From positions 1 to 64,000 of the forward strand of contig CACALX010000001.1 of NCBI GenBank assembly GCA_902533445.1: a stretch of 64,000 nucleotides of DNA. The letters run 5' to 3'. Positions 40,054 to 52,217 of the stretch are shown here, piece by piece. The notes under the pieces were generated by a model that saw only the letters and a list, made by a program, of their open reading frames with translations, ran no database searches and was not told where the DNA came from. Within the stretch, counting starts at the first letter, position 1; every line of letters begins with the position of its first letter. A program made the position numbers and the translations under genes. Origin of the DNA: an uncultured Pelagibacteraceae bacterium. GTDB lineage: Bacteria; Pseudomonadota; Alphaproteobacteria; Pelagibacterales; Pelagibacteraceae.

Positions 40054-40524
40054 TTACCACCTAAAATGAGCAAATGCCTTATTAGACTCTGCCATTTTAT
40101 GAACATCCTCTCTTTTTTTAACTGCAGCACCTTTTTTTTCATAAGCATCATACAGTTCATTAAAAATTTTATCTGACATGTGTTTATCTTTTCTTTTTCT
40201 TGCAGAATCAACTAGCCATCTTATTGCAAGTGCTTGAGCTCTTTTACTTTTAACTTCAACAGGTACTTGATAAGTTGCACCACCAACTCTTCGTGATCTA
40301 ACTTCTACAGTTGGTTTGATATTGTTGATTGCTTCATTAAAAATATTAATAGGTTCGTCTTTAGTTTTTGTTTTTATTTTTTCAATTGCTTCATAAACTA
40401 TTTTTGCAGCAATTCCTCTTTTACCATCATACATAATGTTATTAATTAATTTTGGAATTATAGTTGAATTAAATTTTGGATCAGGAACTACATTTTTTTT
40501 GGGTTGAGTTTTTTTTCTAGACAT
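40054..40524 (-). CDS. rpsG: 30S ribosomal protein S7
   Basis: The 156-residue S7 nucleates the head of the small subunit. The segments PDPKFNSTIIPKLINNIMYDGK, EVRSRRVGGATYQVPVEV and the C-terminal HKMAESNKAFAHFRW are diagnostic. The start overlaps the rpsL stop by one base. Confidence 0.98.
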   Translation of the reverse strand: MSRKKTQPKKNVVPDPKFNSTIIPKLINNIMYDGKRGIAAKIVYEAIEKIKTKTKDEPINIFNEAINNIKPTVEVRSRRVGGATYQVPVEVKSKRAQALAIRWLVDSARKRKDKHMSDKIFNELYDAYEKKGAAVKKREDVHKMAESNKAFAHFRW

Positions 40525-40895
40525 TATTTACCTTTTTTTGTTCCGTATAAAGATCTTCTTTGTTTTCTATTTGCAACACCTTGAGTATCTAAATTTCCCC
40601 TTAAGATATGATATCTAACGCCAGGTAAATCTTTAACCCTACCACCTCTAATTAGTACTACTGAGTGTTCTTGTAAGTTATGGCCTTCACCTGGAATATA
40701 AGCAGTTACTTCAAAACCGTTTGACAATCTAACTCTTGCAACTTTTCTTAATGCAGAGTTTGGTTTTTTTGGAGTGGTTGTATAAACTTTAACACAAACA
40801 CCTCTTTTTAAAGGTTGCTTTTGTAAAGCAGGAACTTTGTTTCTAGAAAGTTGTTTAACTCTTTTTTTTCTTAACAACTGATTAATAGTTGGCAT
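40524..40895 (-). CDS. rpsL: 30S ribosomal protein S12
   Basis: The 123-residue S12 is part of the decoding centre. [12 protein letters not shown], the [16 protein letters not shown] loop with Lys43, and [14 protein letters not shown] are conserved; the residues where streptomycin-resistance substitutions arise are wild type. It begins the str operon after a 167-bp gap downstream of rpoC, which contains a promoter candidate. Confidence 0.98.
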   Translation of the reverse strand: MPTINQLLRKKRVKQLSRNKVPALQKQPLKRGVCVKVYTTTPKKPNSALRKVARVRLSNGFEVTAYIPGEGHNLQEHSVVLIRGGRVKDLPGVRYHILRGNLDTQGVANRKQRRSLYGTKKGK

Positions 40896-41005
40896 AATTT
40901 CTTTATAATTAATTAGTTTATTTTTGAGATGAAAATAACTGACAGGTTATTTTGTGGCAGCGTTTAGTACCTCGAGAGCACTACATTCCAACCAAAAACA
41001 TCGCC

Positions 41006-41033
41006 AAAATACTTATTAATCAGCTATTGTCAA
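41006..41033 (-). promoter_or_regulatory. Candidate sigma-70 promoter for rpsL-rpsG-fusA-S10 operon
   Basis: The rpoC-rpsL gap (40896-41062) is the largest in the supercluster. On the minus strand it has a perfect TTGACA (41028-41033), a 16-bp spacer and TATTTT (41006-41011). Transcription from here would leave a leader of about 100 nt before rpsL; a GC-richer stretch in that leader (40960-40990) may fold. This is by resemblance to consensus only. Confidence 0.6.
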
Positions 41034-41062
41034 ACTAAAACTGCAATTTTTAAGTGATTTTT

Positions 41063-44000
41063 TTATTGATTTACTTGCGTTTCTTCAGTCTCAGAAGCTT
41101 CGAGTTTATCCTGTTCTTCTAAGAAGCTATTATCATCTTCCAAGGCCTTGTTGTTCCATCTGTTCTTGATATTACCCGTACCAGCAGGAACTAATCTTCC
41201 AACAATTACGTTCTCTTTTAAACCATTTAATGGATCAACTTTCCCTTTAATTGCAGCATCTGTTAATACTCTTGTTGTCTCTTGGAAAGATGCAGCAGAA
41301 ATGAATGATTCAGTTTGAAGTGAAGCTTTAGTAATACCCATTAAAACTCTTTCTCCAACTGCAGGAGTTTTGCCTTCAGCAACTAATTTTTCATTAATAT
41401 TATCAAACTTGATTCTATCAACCACTTCACCTGGTAAATAGCTTGAATCTCCAGATACCTTAACTTCAACTTTCTTAAGCATTTGTCTCAGAATTGTTTC
41501 AATATGTTTATCGTTAATAATTACACCTTGTAATCGATATACTTCTTGAACTTGATTAACAAAATATTCTGTTAATTCTTTAATGCCTAAAATTCTTAAA
41601 ATATCATGCGGTAATGGCTGTCCATCTAAAAGATATTCACCTTTTTGAATTTTTTCACCAGGATTAAAGTTAATGTGTTTTCCTTTTGGAATTAAATAAT
41701 TTGATGGTTCTGATCCGTCTTCAGGAACAATCGAAATTCTTTGTTTACCTCTAACCTCTTTTCCAAAAACAACGCTTCCATCATTTTCAGCAATAATAGC
41801 ACTGTCCTTAGCTTTTCTAGCTTCAAAAAGTTCAGCTACTCTTGGAAGACCTCCGGTAATATCTTTGGTTTTAGTTGTTTCTTTAGGCAATCTTGCAATA
41901 ACATCACCGGCATAAACTTTTTGACCATCTTTAATTGATAAAATCGAATCTGGTACTAAGTAATATCTAGCTTCATTGTCATCTGCTTTTTTAATTACAT
42001 TTCCTTTTTCATCTCTTAAAGTAATTCTTGGTTTTAAATCTGTACTCTTAGATTGACCTCTCCAATCAATTACAGATTTTGATGATATACCAGTTGCATC
42101 ATCAGTAGTTTCTTGAATTGAAACACCATCTATCAAATCAACATAACTTGCAATACCACTCTTTTCAGCAATAACTGGAGTTGTGTATGGATCCCACTCA
42201 CAAATTTTTGTGTTTGCTTTAACTTTGTCTCCATTATTAAAAAATAATCTTGATCCATAAGCAACTTTGTAAACTGCTATTTGAACACCATTATCATCCT
42301 CTATAGAAAGCTGAGTATTTCGACCCATAACAATTAAATTCTTTTTAGAATCTTCCAAAATGTTTGAATTAATAATTTTTAATGTTCCATCGCTTTTGCT
42401 AATAATCTGGTTATCTTGTTTTACTGAAGCTGTTCCCCCAACGTGGAAAGTTCTCATAGTTAACTGTGTACCAGGTTCTCCAATTGATTGAGCTGAAATC
42501 ATTCCAATAGCTTCACCAACATGTACCATTTTACCTCTTGATAAATCTCTACCGTATGATGTTGCGCAAACACCTTCTTTTGAACCACATGTCATGACTG
42601 AATAAACTTTAATTGATTTTACTCCAGCAGCATCAATTTTATCGCATCCAGCCTCATCAATCATAACCTGTTTTTTAATAATAACTTCACCAGTCAACGG
42701 ATGTTTAATGTCATCAAACGAAACTCTACCTAAAGCTCTTTCAGATAAACTTACAACAACATTTCCACCTTCTAAAATCTCTGATAACTCTATAAAACCT
42801 GGATTTTTGCAATCACAAGCCTTTTTAGTAACTGTCAAATCTTGTGCAACGTCACATAATCTTCTTGTTAAATAACCAGAACTTGCTGTTTTAAGGGCAG
42901 TATCAGCTAATCCTTTTCTTGCTCCGTGTGTAGAATTAAAATACTCTAAAGCTGTTAATCCTTCTTTAAAGTTAGAGATAATTGGACTTTCAATAATTTC
43001 ACCTGAAGGTTTTGCTATTAATCCTCTCATACCAGCTAGTTGTTTCATTTGCGCTGCTGAACCTCTTGCACCACTATCAGCCATCATAAATACTGAGTTT
43101 ATTTTCAAGCCTTCCTCCGTTTTTTCAGTTGCAGAAATTCTTTTCATCATTTCACCCGCAACTTTATCTGTACATTTAGACCATGCATCAACAACTTTGT
43201 TGTACTTCTCGCCTCTTGTAATCAAACCTTCAGCATATTGAGTTTCATAATCAGCAATTAATTTTTTAGTATCATCAATTAATTGAGTTTTATTTTCAGG
43301 AATAATTAAATCATCTTTTCCAAACGAAATTCCTGCTTTAAATGCATGCTTAAATCCTAAATCTTTAAGTTTATCACAGAAAATAACTGTCGTTTTCTGA
43401 CCACAGAATCTGAAAACCACATCAATTATTTCAGAAACAACTTTTTTTGGTAGCAATCTATCAACTAATGAAAATTTAATATTACTATTTTTAGGTAAAA
43501 GGTTAGCTAATAAAAATCTTCCTGCAGTTGATGTATATTTTTCAATCTTTTTACTACCTTGTTCATCAATAGTTTCATATCTTGAAATAATAGTGCTATG
43601 TACGTTAATTTCACCTGAAGATAATGCAAACTCTATTTGATCAGAATTAGTAAAGTATCCAGATGGTTTATCCGATACTGGTTCCTGTGAAAGATAATAT
43701 ATTCCTAAAATCATATCCTGACTTGGAACAATAATAGGTTTACCGTTTGAAGGTGATAGAATGTTGTTTGTTGATAGCATTAATATTCTTGCTTCCAACT
43801 GAGCTTCCAAACTTAACGGTACGTGAACAGCCATTTGGTCACCATCAAAGTCTGCATTAAAAGCAGCACAAGTTAAAGGGTGTAGCTCAATTGCATCACC
43901 TTCAATTAATTTTGGTTCAAAAGCTTGAACACCAAGTCTATGAAGTGTCGGTGCTCTATTTAATAAAACAGGGTGTTCTCTTACGATTAATTCTAATGCA

Positions 44001-45241
44001 TCCCATACAGCATTAGTTTCTTTCTCTACTAATTTTTTAGCTTGTTTAATTGTAGATGCTAAACCTAATTTGTTTAATCTTGCGTATAAAAATGGTTTAA
44101 ATAACTCCAAAGCCATTTTTTTTGGTAATCCACACTCATGTAATTTTAAGTCTGGACCGACAACAATTACCGATCTTCCAGAGTAATCTACTCTTTTTCC
44201 TAATAAGTTTTGTCTAAATCTACCCTGCTTACCTTTAAGCATTTCTGCAAGAGATTTAAGTGGTCTTTTACCTGTTCCAGTGATAACTCGACCTCTTCTT
44301 CCATTGTCGAAAAGAGCATCAACAGACTCTTGAAGCATTCTTTTTTCGTTTCTAACAATGATGTCTGGAGCTTTAAGATCCATTAATCTTTTTAATCTAT
44401 TATTTCTGTTAATAACTCTTCTATATAGGTCGTTAAGATCTGAAGTAGCAAATCTACCACCATCTAGCGGAACCAAAGGTCTTAATTCTGGTGGAATAAC
44501 TGGAACCACAGTCATAATCATCCACTCTGGTTTTTGACCAGTTTCGATAAATGACTCTATTAATTTTAATCTCTTAATAGCTCTTTCTTCATTAACTTTA
44601 GATTTAGTCTCTTTAATAAAGCTAACAAGATTTTTTCTTTCTAATTCTAAGTCAAGATTTTTTAACATCTCAAGAACGGCTTCTGCTCCAATACCTGCAG
44701 TAAAGCTTTCTTCTCCAAATTCATCTTGATATTTTGCTAATTCTTCCTCATTTAAAAGTTGGTTTTTTTGCAAACCAGTTAACCCAGGTTCAATAACTAT
44801 AAAGTTTTCAAAATAAAGAACTCTCTCAATTTCTTTCAACTTCATATCTACAGCGAGTGCAATTCTACTTGGTAATGATTTTAAAAACCATATGTGTGCC
44901 ACAGGAGTTGCAAGATTAATGTGGCCCATTCTCTCTCTTCTTACATTAGATTTTGTTACCTCAACACCGCACTTTTCACAAATAATACCTCTAAATTTCA
45001 TTCGTTTATACTTTCCGCATAAACATTCATAATCTTTAATTGGTCCAAAAATTCTTGCACAGAATAGACCATCTTTCTCTGGTCTAAATGTTCTATAATT
45101 TATAGTTTCTGGTTTTTTAATTTCACCAAATGTCCAAGATTTAATTTTCTCAGGACTAGCTAAAGAAATTTTTATACTATTAAAATTCTGTGCTTCAGAA
45201 ATTTCGCTACCTTTAAATAAATCTGTTAATTCTTTTTTCAT
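41063..45241 (-). CDS. rpoC: RNA polymerase beta' subunit
   Basis: The 1392-residue beta' subunit holds the catalytic Mg2+ in [12 protein letters not shown]. The N-terminal zinc finger ([20 protein letters not shown]), the clamp, [19 protein letters not shown] and the trigger loop region [11 protein letters not shown] are present, as is the second zinc site with CDCKNPG and CATSYGRDL-type cysteines. It overlaps the rpoB stop by one base. Confidence 0.98.
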   Translation of the reverse strand: MKKELTDLFKGSEISEAQNFNSIKISLASPEKIKSWTFGEIKKPETINYRTFRPEKDGLFCARIFGPIKDYECLCGKYKRMKFRGIICEKCGVEVTKSNVRRERMGHINLATPVAHIWFLKSLPSRIALAVDMKLKEIERVLYFENFIVIEPGLTGLQKNQLLNEEELAKYQDEFGEESFTAGIGAEAVLEMLKNLDLELERKNLVSFIKETKSKVNEERAIKRLKLIESFIETGQKPEWMIMTVVPVIPPELRPLVPLDGGRFATSDLNDLYRRVINRNNRLKRLMDLKAPDIIVRNEKRMLQESVDALFDNGRRGRVITGTGKRPLKSLAEMLKGKQGRFRQNLLGKRVDYSGRSVIVVGPDLKLHECGLPKKMALELFKPFLYARLNKLGLASTIKQAKKLVEKETNAVWDALELIVREHPVLLNRAPTLHRLGVQAFEPKLIEGDAIELHPLTCAAFNADFDGDQMAVHVPLSLEAQLEARILMLSTNNILSPSNGKPIIVPSQDMILGIYYLSQEPVSDKPSGYFTNSDQIEFALSSGEINVHSTIISRYETIDEQGSKKIEKYTSTAGRFLLANLLPKNSNIKFSLVDRLLPKKVVSEIIDVVFRFCGQKTTVIFCDKLKDLGFKHAFKAGISFGKDDLIIPENKTQLIDDTKKLIADYETQYAEGLITRGEKYNKVVDAWSKCTDKVAGEMMKRISATEKTEEGLKINSVFMMADSGARGSAAQMKQLAGMRGLIAKPSGEIIESPIISNFKEGLTALEYFNSTHGARKGLADTALKTASSGYLTRRLCDVAQDLTVTKKACDCKNPGFIELSEILEGGNVVVSLSERALGRVSFDDIKHPLTGEVIIKKQVMIDEAGCDKIDAAGVKSIKVYSVMTCGSKEGVCATSYGRDLSRGKMVHVGEAIGMISAQSIGEPGTQLTMRTFHVGGTASVKQDNQIISKSDGTLKIINSNILEDSKKNLIVMGRNTQLSIEDDNGVQIAVYKVAYGSRLFFNNGDKVKANTKICEWDPYTTPVIAEKSGIASYVDLIDGVSIQETTDDATGISSKSVIDWRGQSKSTDLKPRITLRDEKGNVIKKADDNEARYYLVPDSILSIKDGQKVYAGDVIARLPKETTKTKDITGGLPRVAELFEARKAKDSAIIAENDGSVVFGKEVRGKQRISIVPEDGSEPSNYLIPKGKHINFNPGEKIQKGEYLLDGQPLPHDILRILGIKELTEYFVNQVQEVYRLQGVIINDKHIETILRQMLKKVEVKVSGDSSYLPGEVVDRIKFDNINEKLVAEGKTPAVGERVLMGITKASLQTESFISAASFQETTRVLTDAAIKGKVDPLNGLKENVIVGRLVPAGTGNIKNRWNNKALEDDNSFLEEQDKLEASETEETQVNQ

Positions 45242-48200
45242 TAATTAAGCTCCACATTTAATGCTAATGATTTAATTTCTTTAACTAAAACGTTAAATGA
45301 CTCTGGAATACCAGACTCAAAATTTTCTTCACCTTTAACTATAGTTTCGTAAACTTTAACCCTTCCAGCAACATCATCAGATTTTACAGTCAAAATTTCT
45401 TGTAAAGTATAAGAAGCTCCGTAAGCTTCAAGAGCCCATACTTCCATTTCTCCAAATCTTTGACCACCTAATTGTGCTTTACCACCGAGAGGTTGTTGTG
45501 TAACCAAACTGTAAGGACCTGTAGATCTTGCGTGAATTTTATCTTCAACTAAGTGATGAAGTTTCAACATATAAATTATTCCAACTGTAACTGGTCTATC
45601 AAATTTTTCTCCAGTTCTTCCGTCCCATAAATAAGTTTGTCCAGATCCTGGTAAGTTCGCTAACTCTAACATGTCAGTTACATTTTTCTCTTTAGCGCCA
45701 TCAAAAACAGGAGTTGATATTGCAATACCATTTTGTAAGTTTTCGCAAAGATCTTTAAATTCGTTCTTACTTAATTTGTCTACTTTTTCATTGAAAGTAT
45801 CTTCTCCGTAAACAGATTTTAAAAATTTTTCTATTTTTTCAGTTCTTTCTATTTTTTTGTTATTTTCATTAACTAAATTTTTAATCTGTTCACCAAATTC
45901 TTTACAAGCCCAACCTAGGTGGGTCTCTAAAATTTGACCTACATTCATCCTACTTGGAACACCTAGAGGATTTAAAACAATATCTACTGGTCTACCATCT
46001 TCTCTATATGGCATATCTTCAACAGGTACTATTTTACTAACAACACCCTTGTTACCGTGTCTTCCTGACATTTTATCGCCTGGTCTTAATCTTCTCTTAA
46101 TAGCCACAAAAACTTTTACCATTTTCATAACACTTGGTAATAAATCATCACCACTTCTAATTTTTAAAACTTTATCTTCAAATCTTTCTGTGATGTCTTG
46201 TTTTGCTTTATTGTATTGATCTTTAAGCTGTGCCAACGTTGCTTCATCATTTACATTTCCAATCGTTATTTTAAATACATCATTTATAGAAAGATTATTG
46301 ATTGCATCAAAATCAAGCTTTGTTCCTTCAGACAAATCTTTTACTTTTTTAGTTAATGATGATCCTGATAAAATTTGTGAAGCTCTTTGCTTTATACTTC
46401 TTTCTAAAATTTCTTCCTCTACTAATTTATCTTGCTGTACTTGTTCAATTTCAGCTCTTTCAATAGTTATTGATCTTTCGTCTTTTTCAATACCATGTCT
46501 ATTAAATACTCTTACATCAACAACCGTACCACTAGCACCTCGTGACATTCTTAAAGATGTATCCGTAACATCAATAGCTTTTTCTCCGAAGATTGATCTT
46601 AATAGTTTTTCTTCTGGTCCTGATGCTGAATCACCTTTTGGAGTTACTTTTCCAACTAAAATATCACCGGCGTTTACTTCGGCCCCAATGTAAACTATTC
46701 CAGACTCATCAAGATTTTTTAAAGCTTCTTCATTAACATTAGGAATATCTCTGGTAATTTCCTCTTCTCCTAATTTAGTGTCTCTCGCCATTATTTCGTA
46801 TTCTTCAATATGAACTGAAGTAAATACATCGTCAGTTACACATCTTTCTGAAATCAAAATTGAGTCTTCAAAGTTGTAACCCTGCCATGGCATAAAAGCT
46901 ACTGTTACATTTTTTCCAAGTGCTAACTCACCTAATTTTGTTGATGGTCCATCTGCAATAATATCACCAGATTTAACTTTATCACCAACTCTAACAAGTG
47001 GTCTTTGGTTAATACATGTATTTTGGTTTGATCTTTTAAATTTTTGTAAGTTATAAATATCTACACCTGATTCACTAAAATCAGTTTCTTCTGTTACTTT
47101 AATAACAATTCTCTTACCATCAATTTTATCAACAACTCCATCTCTCTTAGCAACAATCGTTACACCAGAGTCTAAAGCTACATCACTTTCAATTCCAGTA
47201 CCAACCAATGGAGATTCTGGTTTTAAAAGAGGAACTGCTTGCCTCATCATGTTAGAACCCATTAGAGCTCTGTTTGCATCATCATTTTCCAAGAATGGTA
47301 TCAAAGATGCAGCAACAGAAACTAGTTGTTTTGGTGAAACATCAATATAATCTATTGCATCTGGTTTTGATAAAAGGAAGTTTAAATTTTGTCTGCAAGA
47401 AACAAGCTCTTCAACTATCTTTCCATTTTTATCTAATTTTGTATTCGCTTGAGCAATTGTAAATTTGGTTTCTTCCATGGCAGATAAATATTCTACCTTA
47501 TCTTGCACAACACCATCTTTTACTTTTTTATATGGGCTCTCAATAAAGCCATATTTATTTATTTTTGCATAAGTGGATAAACTATTTATTAAACCAATGT
47601 TTGGTCCCTCTGGAGTCTCGATTGGACAAATTCTTCCATAGTGAGTTGGGTGAACGTCTCGAACTTCAAATCCTGCTCTTTCTCTAGTAAGTCCGCCTGG
47701 TCCTAGTGCAGAAACTCTTCTTTTGTGTGTAATTTCAGATAATGGGTTCGTTTGATCCATAAACTGTGAAAGTTGAGAGCTAGCAAAGAAATCTTTTAGC
47801 GAAACAGTTAAAGGTTTTGCATTAATTAAATCTTGTGGCATCGCAGACTCAACATCTAAAGTAGTCATTTTTTCTTTGATTGCTCTTTCCATTCTGTAAA
47901 CTCCAATTCTTGCTTGGTTTTCAACCAACTCACCTACAGAACGTACTCTTCTATTTCCTAAATGATCAATATCGTCAACATCATCTTTACCATCTCGCAA
48001 ATCTAACATTTTGTGAATGATTGCTAGGATGTCATCATTTCTTAAAATTGTAATTTTATCAGAACACTCTTGGTTTAATCTTGAATTCATTTTTACTCTA
48101 CCAACATCAGATAGATCATATCTATCAGAGCTAAAGAAAAGATTGTTAAATATTTGAGTAGCTATCTCTATTGTTGGTGGCTCACCTGGTCTTAGCATTT

Positions 48201-49326
48201 TATATATTTCAGTTATAGCTTCATCTTTAGAGTTATTTTTGTCTGCCAAAACAGTTGTTAATAAATATGGTCCTTTATTTATTGAATTTGTTACCGATAT
48301 TTGTAAAGAGTGAATATTTGCATCCAGTATTTGTTGAATAGTTGTATCATTAAGTTCGGTACCAATTTTAAACGTACCTTCTTCTTCATCACTTACTTTA
48401 ACATCTCTATGTAAGAATTTTCCAAAAAGAGATTCTCTTGAAACTAAAATATCTTTAAGTCCATCATTAGCTAATTTTTTAGCATTTAAAAAATTAATTT
48501 TATCACCTAATTTTATTACTACTTCACCAGTTTTTGCATCAATTACTTCTTCAGAAAAATTTTTAGCTTTGTAATTCTCGGGATTAAATTTAGTTTTCCA
48601 TTTTTCTGTCTTAGGATCATAACTATATTGCTCACTATCATAAAACTCATCAACAATTTCTGATTTAGAAAAACCTAAAGCTAAAAGTAACGTTGAAGCA
48701 AATATTTTTTTCTTTCTATCAATTTTAAAATATAGAAAATCTTTAACATCATATTCAAAATCTAACCATGATCCCCTGTTAGGTATTACTCTACAATTAA
48801 ATAATAACTTTCCGCTTGCATGAGTTTTTCCTTTATCATGGTCAAAAAAAACACCTGGACTTCTATGCATTTGGTTTACTACAACACGTTGAACACCATT
48901 GGTAATGAACGTTCCACTATTAGTCATCATAGGAACTTCGCCCATGTAAACTTCTTGTTCTTTCGCTGATAAAATATCTTTGGTATTGTTTTCTTGATCT
49001 ATTTCGTAAACAACTAATCTTAATGTACATTTAAGAGCTGAAGAATAAGTTAAACCTCTTGTTATACATTCTTCAACATCAAATTTAGGTTTTTCTAATC
49101 TGTATGAAACATATTCAAGAGTTGCCTTGTCGTTCAGATCTTCAATTGGAAATATACTTTTAAAAACTCTATCAAAACCTTTTGTTAATTCTGTATCAGC
49201 ATAGAATTCAGTTAATTCTTTGTAAGAATTTTTTTGAACTTCAATAAGATTTGGAATTGATAAGCTTTCTTTTAGTTTACCAAAACTTTTTCTAATGTTT
49301 TTCTTTTCAGTAAAAGATAATTGCAT
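45241..49326 (-). CDS. rpoB: RNA polymerase beta subunit
   Basis: The 1361-residue beta subunit matches family length. The rifampicin region reads [17 protein letters not shown]...[13 protein letters not shown], that is, wild type at usual resistance positions. The switch and flap regions and the C-terminal [15 protein letters not shown] with the ATP/NTP-site motif GVKGRHGNKG-like [12 protein letters not shown] are intact. It is 56 bp downstream of rplL; a strong stem-loop lies in that gap. Confidence 0.98.
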   Translation of the reverse strand: MQLSFTEKKNIRKSFGKLKESLSIPNLIEVQKNSYKELTEFYADTELTKGFDRVFKSIFPIEDLNDKATLEYVSYRLEKPKFDVEECITRGLTYSSALKCTLRLVVYEIDQENNTKDILSAKEQEVYMGEVPMMTNSGTFITNGVQRVVVNQMHRSPGVFFDHDKGKTHASGKLLFNCRVIPNRGSWLDFEYDVKDFLYFKIDRKKKIFASTLLLALGFSKSEIVDEFYDSEQYSYDPKTEKWKTKFNPENYKAKNFSEEVIDAKTGEVVIKLGDKINFLNAKKLANDGLKDILVSRESLFGKFLHRDVKVSDEEEGTFKIGTELNDTTIQQILDANIHSLQISVTNSINKGPYLLTTVLADKNNSKDEAITEIYKMLRPGEPPTIEIATQIFNNLFFSSDRYDLSDVGRVKMNSRLNQECSDKITILRNDDILAIIHKMLDLRDGKDDVDDIDHLGNRRVRSVGELVENQARIGVYRMERAIKEKMTTLDVESAMPQDLINAKPLTVSLKDFFASSQLSQFMDQTNPLSEITHKRRVSALGPGGLTRERAGFEVRDVHPTHYGRICPIETPEGPNIGLINSLSTYAKINKYGFIESPYKKVKDGVVQDKVEYLSAMEETKFTIAQANTKLDKNGKIVEELVSCRQNLNFLLSKPDAIDYIDVSPKQLVSVAASLIPFLENDDANRALMGSNMMRQAVPLLKPESPLVGTGIESDVALDSGVTIVAKRDGVVDKIDGKRIVIKVTEETDFSESGVDIYNLQKFKRSNQNTCINQRPLVRVGDKVKSGDIIADGPSTKLGELALGKNVTVAFMPWQGYNFEDSILISERCVTDDVFTSVHIEEYEIMARDTKLGEEEITRDIPNVNEEALKNLDESGIVYIGAEVNAGDILVGKVTPKGDSASGPEEKLLRSIFGEKAIDVTDTSLRMSRGASGTVVDVRVFNRHGIEKDERSITIERAEIEQVQQDKLVEEEILERSIKQRASQILSGSSLTKKVKDLSEGTKLDFDAINNLSINDVFKITIGNVNDEATLAQLKDQYNKAKQDITERFEDKVLKIRSGDDLLPSVMKMVKVFVAIKRRLRPGDKMSGRHGNKGVVSKIVPVEDMPYREDGRPVDIVLNPLGVPSRMNVGQILETHLGWACKEFGEQIKNLVNENNKKIERTEKIEKFLKSVYGEDTFNEKVDKLSKNEFKDLCENLQNGIAISTPVFDGAKEKNVTDMLELANLPGSGQTYLWDGRTGEKFDRPVTVGIIYMLKLHHLVEDKIHARSTGPYSLVTQQPLGGKAQLGGQRFGEMEVWALEAYGASYTLQEILTVKSDDVAGRVKVYETIVKGEENFESGIPESFNVLVKEIKSLALNVELN

Positions 49327-49337
49327 CTATATTTATT

Positions 49338-49363
49338 AATACTGATTAAAAATAATCAGTATT
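49338..49363 (-). promoter_or_regulatory. Perfect 11-bp stem-loop in the rplL-rpoB gap
   Basis: AATACTGATTA (49338-49348) and TAATCAGTATT (49353-49363) form a perfect 11-bp inverted repeat around a 4-base loop. It ends 12 bp before the rpoB start on the transcribed (minus) strand. It has no following run of U of terminator type. In E. coli the same gap contains an attenuator and an RNase III processing hairpin, so a similar role in setting the rpoBC:rplJL ratio is an inference. Confidence 0.7.
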
Positions 49364-49382
49364 TGAATTCTTTCTAATTAAT

Positions 49383-49748
49383 TTATTTAAGTTCTACTTT
49401 TGCGCCAGCAGCTTCTAATTTAGCTTTGATCTCTTCGGCATCTTTTTTGTTAACACCAGATTTAACTTCTTTTGGTGCTCCCTCTACAAGATCTTTTGCT
49501 TCTTTTAAACCTAATGAAGTAGCTGCTCTTACTTCTTTGATAACATTAATTTTTTTATCACCTGCAGAAACTAACATGATAGTGAAATCATCTTTTTCTT
49601 CTGCTGGAGCTGCACCACCTGCTGCTGCTGGAGCTGCTGCTGCCATTGGAGTTACACCCCACTTTTCTTCTAACTGTTTTGAAAGTTCAGCTGCTTCAGC
49701 AACAGTTAAACTTGATAAGTCTTCAATAATTTTGTTTAGGTCAGGCAT
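49383..49748 (-). CDS. rplL: 50S ribosomal protein L7/L12
   Basis: The 121-residue stalk protein recruits translation factors. The N-terminal dimerisation domain ([20 protein letters not shown]), an Ala-rich hinge (about 35-50) and the C-terminal domain with [27 protein letters not shown] are in canonical order. It is 6 bp after rplJ. The alanine/GC-rich hinge stands out against the AT-rich surroundings. Confidence 0.98.
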   Translation of the reverse strand: MPDLNKIIEDLSSLTVAEAAELSKQLEEKWGVTPMAAAAPAAAGGAAPAEEKDDFTIMLVSAGDKKINVIKEVRAATSLGLKEAKDLVEGAPKEVKSGVNKKDAEEIKAKLEAAGAKVELK

Positions 49749-49754
49749 ATTTTT

Positions 49755-50276
49755 CTACTCTTTGGGTTGTGTTTCAGAATTTTCTGCGGACAAACTACTC
49801 ATTTTTTCCGAATGTGCAAGCAAAATACTAATTAATTTTGAGGCTGGAGCGTTTAAAATACCTACAATATTGGCTCTTGCTTCATCTAGTGTAGGTAAAC
49901 TAGCAACATTTTGGACACCGGCTTGATCCAAGACCTCATCATCCATTATTCCACCAATTAATTTAAGATTCTCATTATCTTTAGCAAATTTAGACAATAT
50001 TCTTGCGGACATTATTGCATCTTCACCAAATGCAACTGCCGTTGGACCTGTGAAAAGATTAGATAAATCTTTACACTTAGTCTTTTCCAACGCTAATTTT
50101 GTAATTCTGTTTTTAGTGATCTTAAAGACGATACCATGCTCTCTCATTTTTGCTCTTAAATCATCTAACTGAGTCATTGTTAAGCCTTGATAGTGTGTAA
50201 CCATTACGGCCTTACTACTCTCAAATTTAGAGACCATTTCTTCAATGTAATTTTTCTTTTGTTCTTTGTTCATCAT
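49755..50276 (-). CDS. rplJ: 50S ribosomal protein L10
   Basis: The 173-residue L10 anchors the L7/L12 stalk to 23S rRNA. The N-terminal half (VMVTHYQGLTMTQLDDLRAKM, KNRITKLAL) is the rRNA-binding domain; the C-terminal helix that binds L12 dimers follows (ILNAPASKLISILLAHSEK). It is 2 bp after rplA. Confidence 0.97.
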   Translation of the reverse strand: MMNKEQKKNYIEEMVSKFESSKAVMVTHYQGLTMTQLDDLRAKMREHGIVFKITKNRITKLALEKTKCKDLSNLFTGPTAVAFGEDAIMSARILSKFAKDNENLKLIGGIMDDEVLDQAGVQNVASLPTLDEARANIVGILNAPASKLISILLAHSEKMSSLSAENSETQPKE

Positions 50277-50278
50277 AA

Positions 50279-50968
50279 CTATATCGATTTTCCTAATTTA
50301 ACTTTGTAAGAAACACCCATTGTAGTAGTTGCGAAAACACCTCTAATTAAATCTCCTTTTAGAGTGTTGTTGGACTTTTCCTTTTCTAATGCATCTATTG
50401 TAGCATTATAATTTTTTAACAATTGATCATCACTGAATGATTTTTTTCCAATACTAACTCCAATGTTTCCATCTTTATCATTTCTAATTTCAACTTGTCC
50501 TGATTTTGCATCAGTAACTGCTTGTTTAATATTTTCAGATACTGAACCAAGTTTTGGATTTGGCATTAATCCCTTTGGACCTAAAACTTTTCCTAATTTC
50601 GAAAGTTTAATCATCATTCCTGGTGTGCAAATTAATTTTTCAAAATTTAAATCTCCACCTTTGATTTGTTCAACAAATTCATCTCCACCAACAATATCAG
50701 CACCTGCATCTTTTGCCTCTTGAGCTTTATTATCTTCACAAACAACTGCAACTTTTACTCTCTTACCTGTTCCTCCAGGAAGATTTACTACAGTTCTAAT
50801 GTTGACTTCACTTTTCTTTTGTTTGTTATTTATTTGAAAACTTAAATCTAAAGACTCATCAAATTTTGTTGTGCAGTTTTTTTTCAGCTCAGGTAATAAT
50901 TTTTCAATAGATTCTGCATTTAAGTCTAGAGTTTTTTCAGGCAATTTTCTATATCTTTTTGAAGCCAT
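50279..50968 (-). CDS. rplA: 50S ribosomal protein L1
   Basis: The 229-residue L1 forms the mobile stalk over the E site. The conserved segments NLPGGTGKRVKVAV, LGKVLGPKGLMPNPKLGSV and the C-terminal ATTTMGVSYKV are present. In E. coli, L1 represses its own rplKA operon by binding mRNA near rplK. It overlaps rplK by one base. Confidence 0.97.
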   Translation of the reverse strand: MASKRYRKLPEKTLDLNAESIEKLLPELKKNCTTKFDESLDLSFQINNKQKKSEVNIRTVVNLPGGTGKRVKVAVVCEDNKAQEAKDAGADIVGGDEFVEQIKGGDLNFEKLICTPGMMIKLSKLGKVLGPKGLMPNPKLGSVSENIKQAVTDAKSGQVEIRNDKDGNIGVSIGKKSFSDDQLLKNYNATIDALEKEKSNNTLKGDLIRGVFATTTMGVSYKVKLGKSI

Positions 50969-51393
50969 TATTCTTTCACCTCTATACCCATTGATCTAGC
51001 TGAACCTGCAATAATTTTTACTGCTTCATTTATATCATGAGCATTTAAATCATTCATTTTTTCTTTTGCTATATCTTCTAATTGTTTTTTAGAAATTGAA
51101 GCTACAATATTTCTTCCTGGCTCTTTAGATCCACCTTTTAATTTAACAGCTTCTTTAATATAAAAAGATGCTGGCGGTGATTTAATTTTAAAATCGAATT
51201 TTTTGTCTTTATAAACAGTAATTTCAACTGGAACAGGTTTTCCAGCCATAGATTTTGTTTTGTCATTAAATGCTTTACAAAATTCCATTATATTCACACC
51301 ACGTTGACCTAAAGCGGGACCAACAGGAGGAGCAGGATTAGCTTGACCACCTTTAATTTGTAATTTTATAAATCCACTTATTTCTTTTGCCAT
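50968..51393 (-). CDS. rplK: 50S ribosomal protein L11
   Basis: The 141-residue L11 belongs to the GTPase-associated centre and is needed for the stringent response by RelA in other bacteria. [29 protein letters not shown] and the C-terminal [12 protein letters not shown] are typical. It overlaps nusG by one base. Confidence 0.98.
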   Translation of the reverse strand: MAKEISGFIKLQIKGGQANPAPPVGPALGQRGVNIMEFCKAFNDKTKSMAGKPVPVEITVYKDKKFDFKIKSPPASFYIKEAVKLKGGSKEPGRNIVASISKKQLEDIAKEKMNDLNAHDINEAVKIIAGSARSMGIEVKE

Positions 51394-51923
51394 TAACTTA
51401 CTTTCTCAACTTGGTTATATTCTAAATCTACCGGTGTTGGACGACCAAATATAGAAACTGACACCTTAAGTCTAGCTTTTTCTTCATCAATTTCTTCAAT
51501 CATTCCATTAAATGATGCAAATGGACCATCAACAACCTGAACTTTTTCACCAACGCTGTAATCTATACCAGATTTCGGCTGAGCCACACCATCTTTAATT
51601 TGACCTAAAATCTTTTCAACTTCCTTATCAGAAACAGGTACTGGGATGCCTTTTGATCCAAGGAAACCACTAACTCTCTTTATTCCTTTGATCATATGAT
51701 AAATATTGTTATCCATTTCACTCTTAATAAGTACGTATCCAGGAAAATATTTCTTTTTTCTTTGAATTCTCTTTCCTCTTTTAACTTCCGTAACATCGTG
51801 AGTTGGAACTATAATTTCTTCAAATTTCTCACTTATTTTAGCCTTATCCGCCTCTTCTTTAATTAGTGAAGCGACTTTATTCTCAAAACTGGAGTGTGAT
51901 TGAACAATGTACCAATTTTTCAT
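51393..51923 (-). CDS. nusG: Transcription termination/antitermination factor NusG
   Basis: The 176-residue factor bridges RNA polymerase with Rho or ribosome. The N-terminal NGN domain starts [15 protein letters not shown] and has [12 protein letters not shown]; the C-terminal KOW domain reads [22 protein letters not shown] and [16 protein letters not shown]. It overlaps secE and rplK by one base each. Confidence 0.98.
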   Translation of the reverse strand: MKNWYIVQSHSSFENKVASLIKEEADKAKISEKFEEIIVPTHDVTEVKRGKRIQRKKKYFPGYVLIKSEMDNNIYHMIKGIKRVSGFLGSKGIPVPVSDKEVEKILGQIKDGVAQPKSGIDYSVGEKVQVVDGPFASFNGMIEEIDEEKARLKVSVSIFGRPTPVDLEYNQVEKVS

Positions 51924-52114
51924 TAAATACTCACCTTTAACAACAATTCTAAGAAGAATTTAAGAACCTGATCTAATAAAAGAAAAAATAAAGACATTAT
52001 AACCGCCATAACGAATACCATTAAAGCACCTTGCAAAGTTTCTTTCCAAGTGGGCCAAGTAACTTTAAATGCCTCTTGTTTTACTTCCTGAATAAATTTA
52101 ATCGGGTTCTTCAT
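51923..52114 (-). CDS. secE: Preprotein translocase subunit SecE
   Basis: The 63-residue protein is the short single-membrane-span form of SecE that clamps SecY. The amphipathic motif FIQEVKQEAFKVTWPTWKET precedes one hydrophobic helix (about 29-58). It lies between tRNA-Trp and nusG, the usual bacterial arrangement. Confidence 0.96.
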   Translation of the reverse strand: MKNPIKFIQEVKQEAFKVTWPTWKETLQGALMVFVMAVIMSLFFLLLDQVLKFFLELLLKVSI

Positions 52115-52131
52115 AATTCTTTAGCTCAAAT

Positions 52132-52207
52132 TGGCAGGAGCGGAGGGACTCGAACCCTCAGCCTCCGGTTTTGGAGACCGGCGCTCTACCAATTGAGCTA
52201 CACTCCT
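52132..52207 (-). tRNA. tRNA-Trp (anticodon CCA)
   Basis: On the minus strand it starts AGGAGTG and ends with discriminator G and an encoded CCA. The anticodon stem CCGGT/ACCGG encloses CTCCAAA (anticodon CCA). The D-arm TAGCTCAATTGGTAGAGC and T-arm GAGGGTTCGAGTCCCTC are standard. It sits between tuf and secE, an order conserved in many Proteobacteria. Confidence 0.97.
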
Positions 52208-52217
52208 ATTTATAGAG

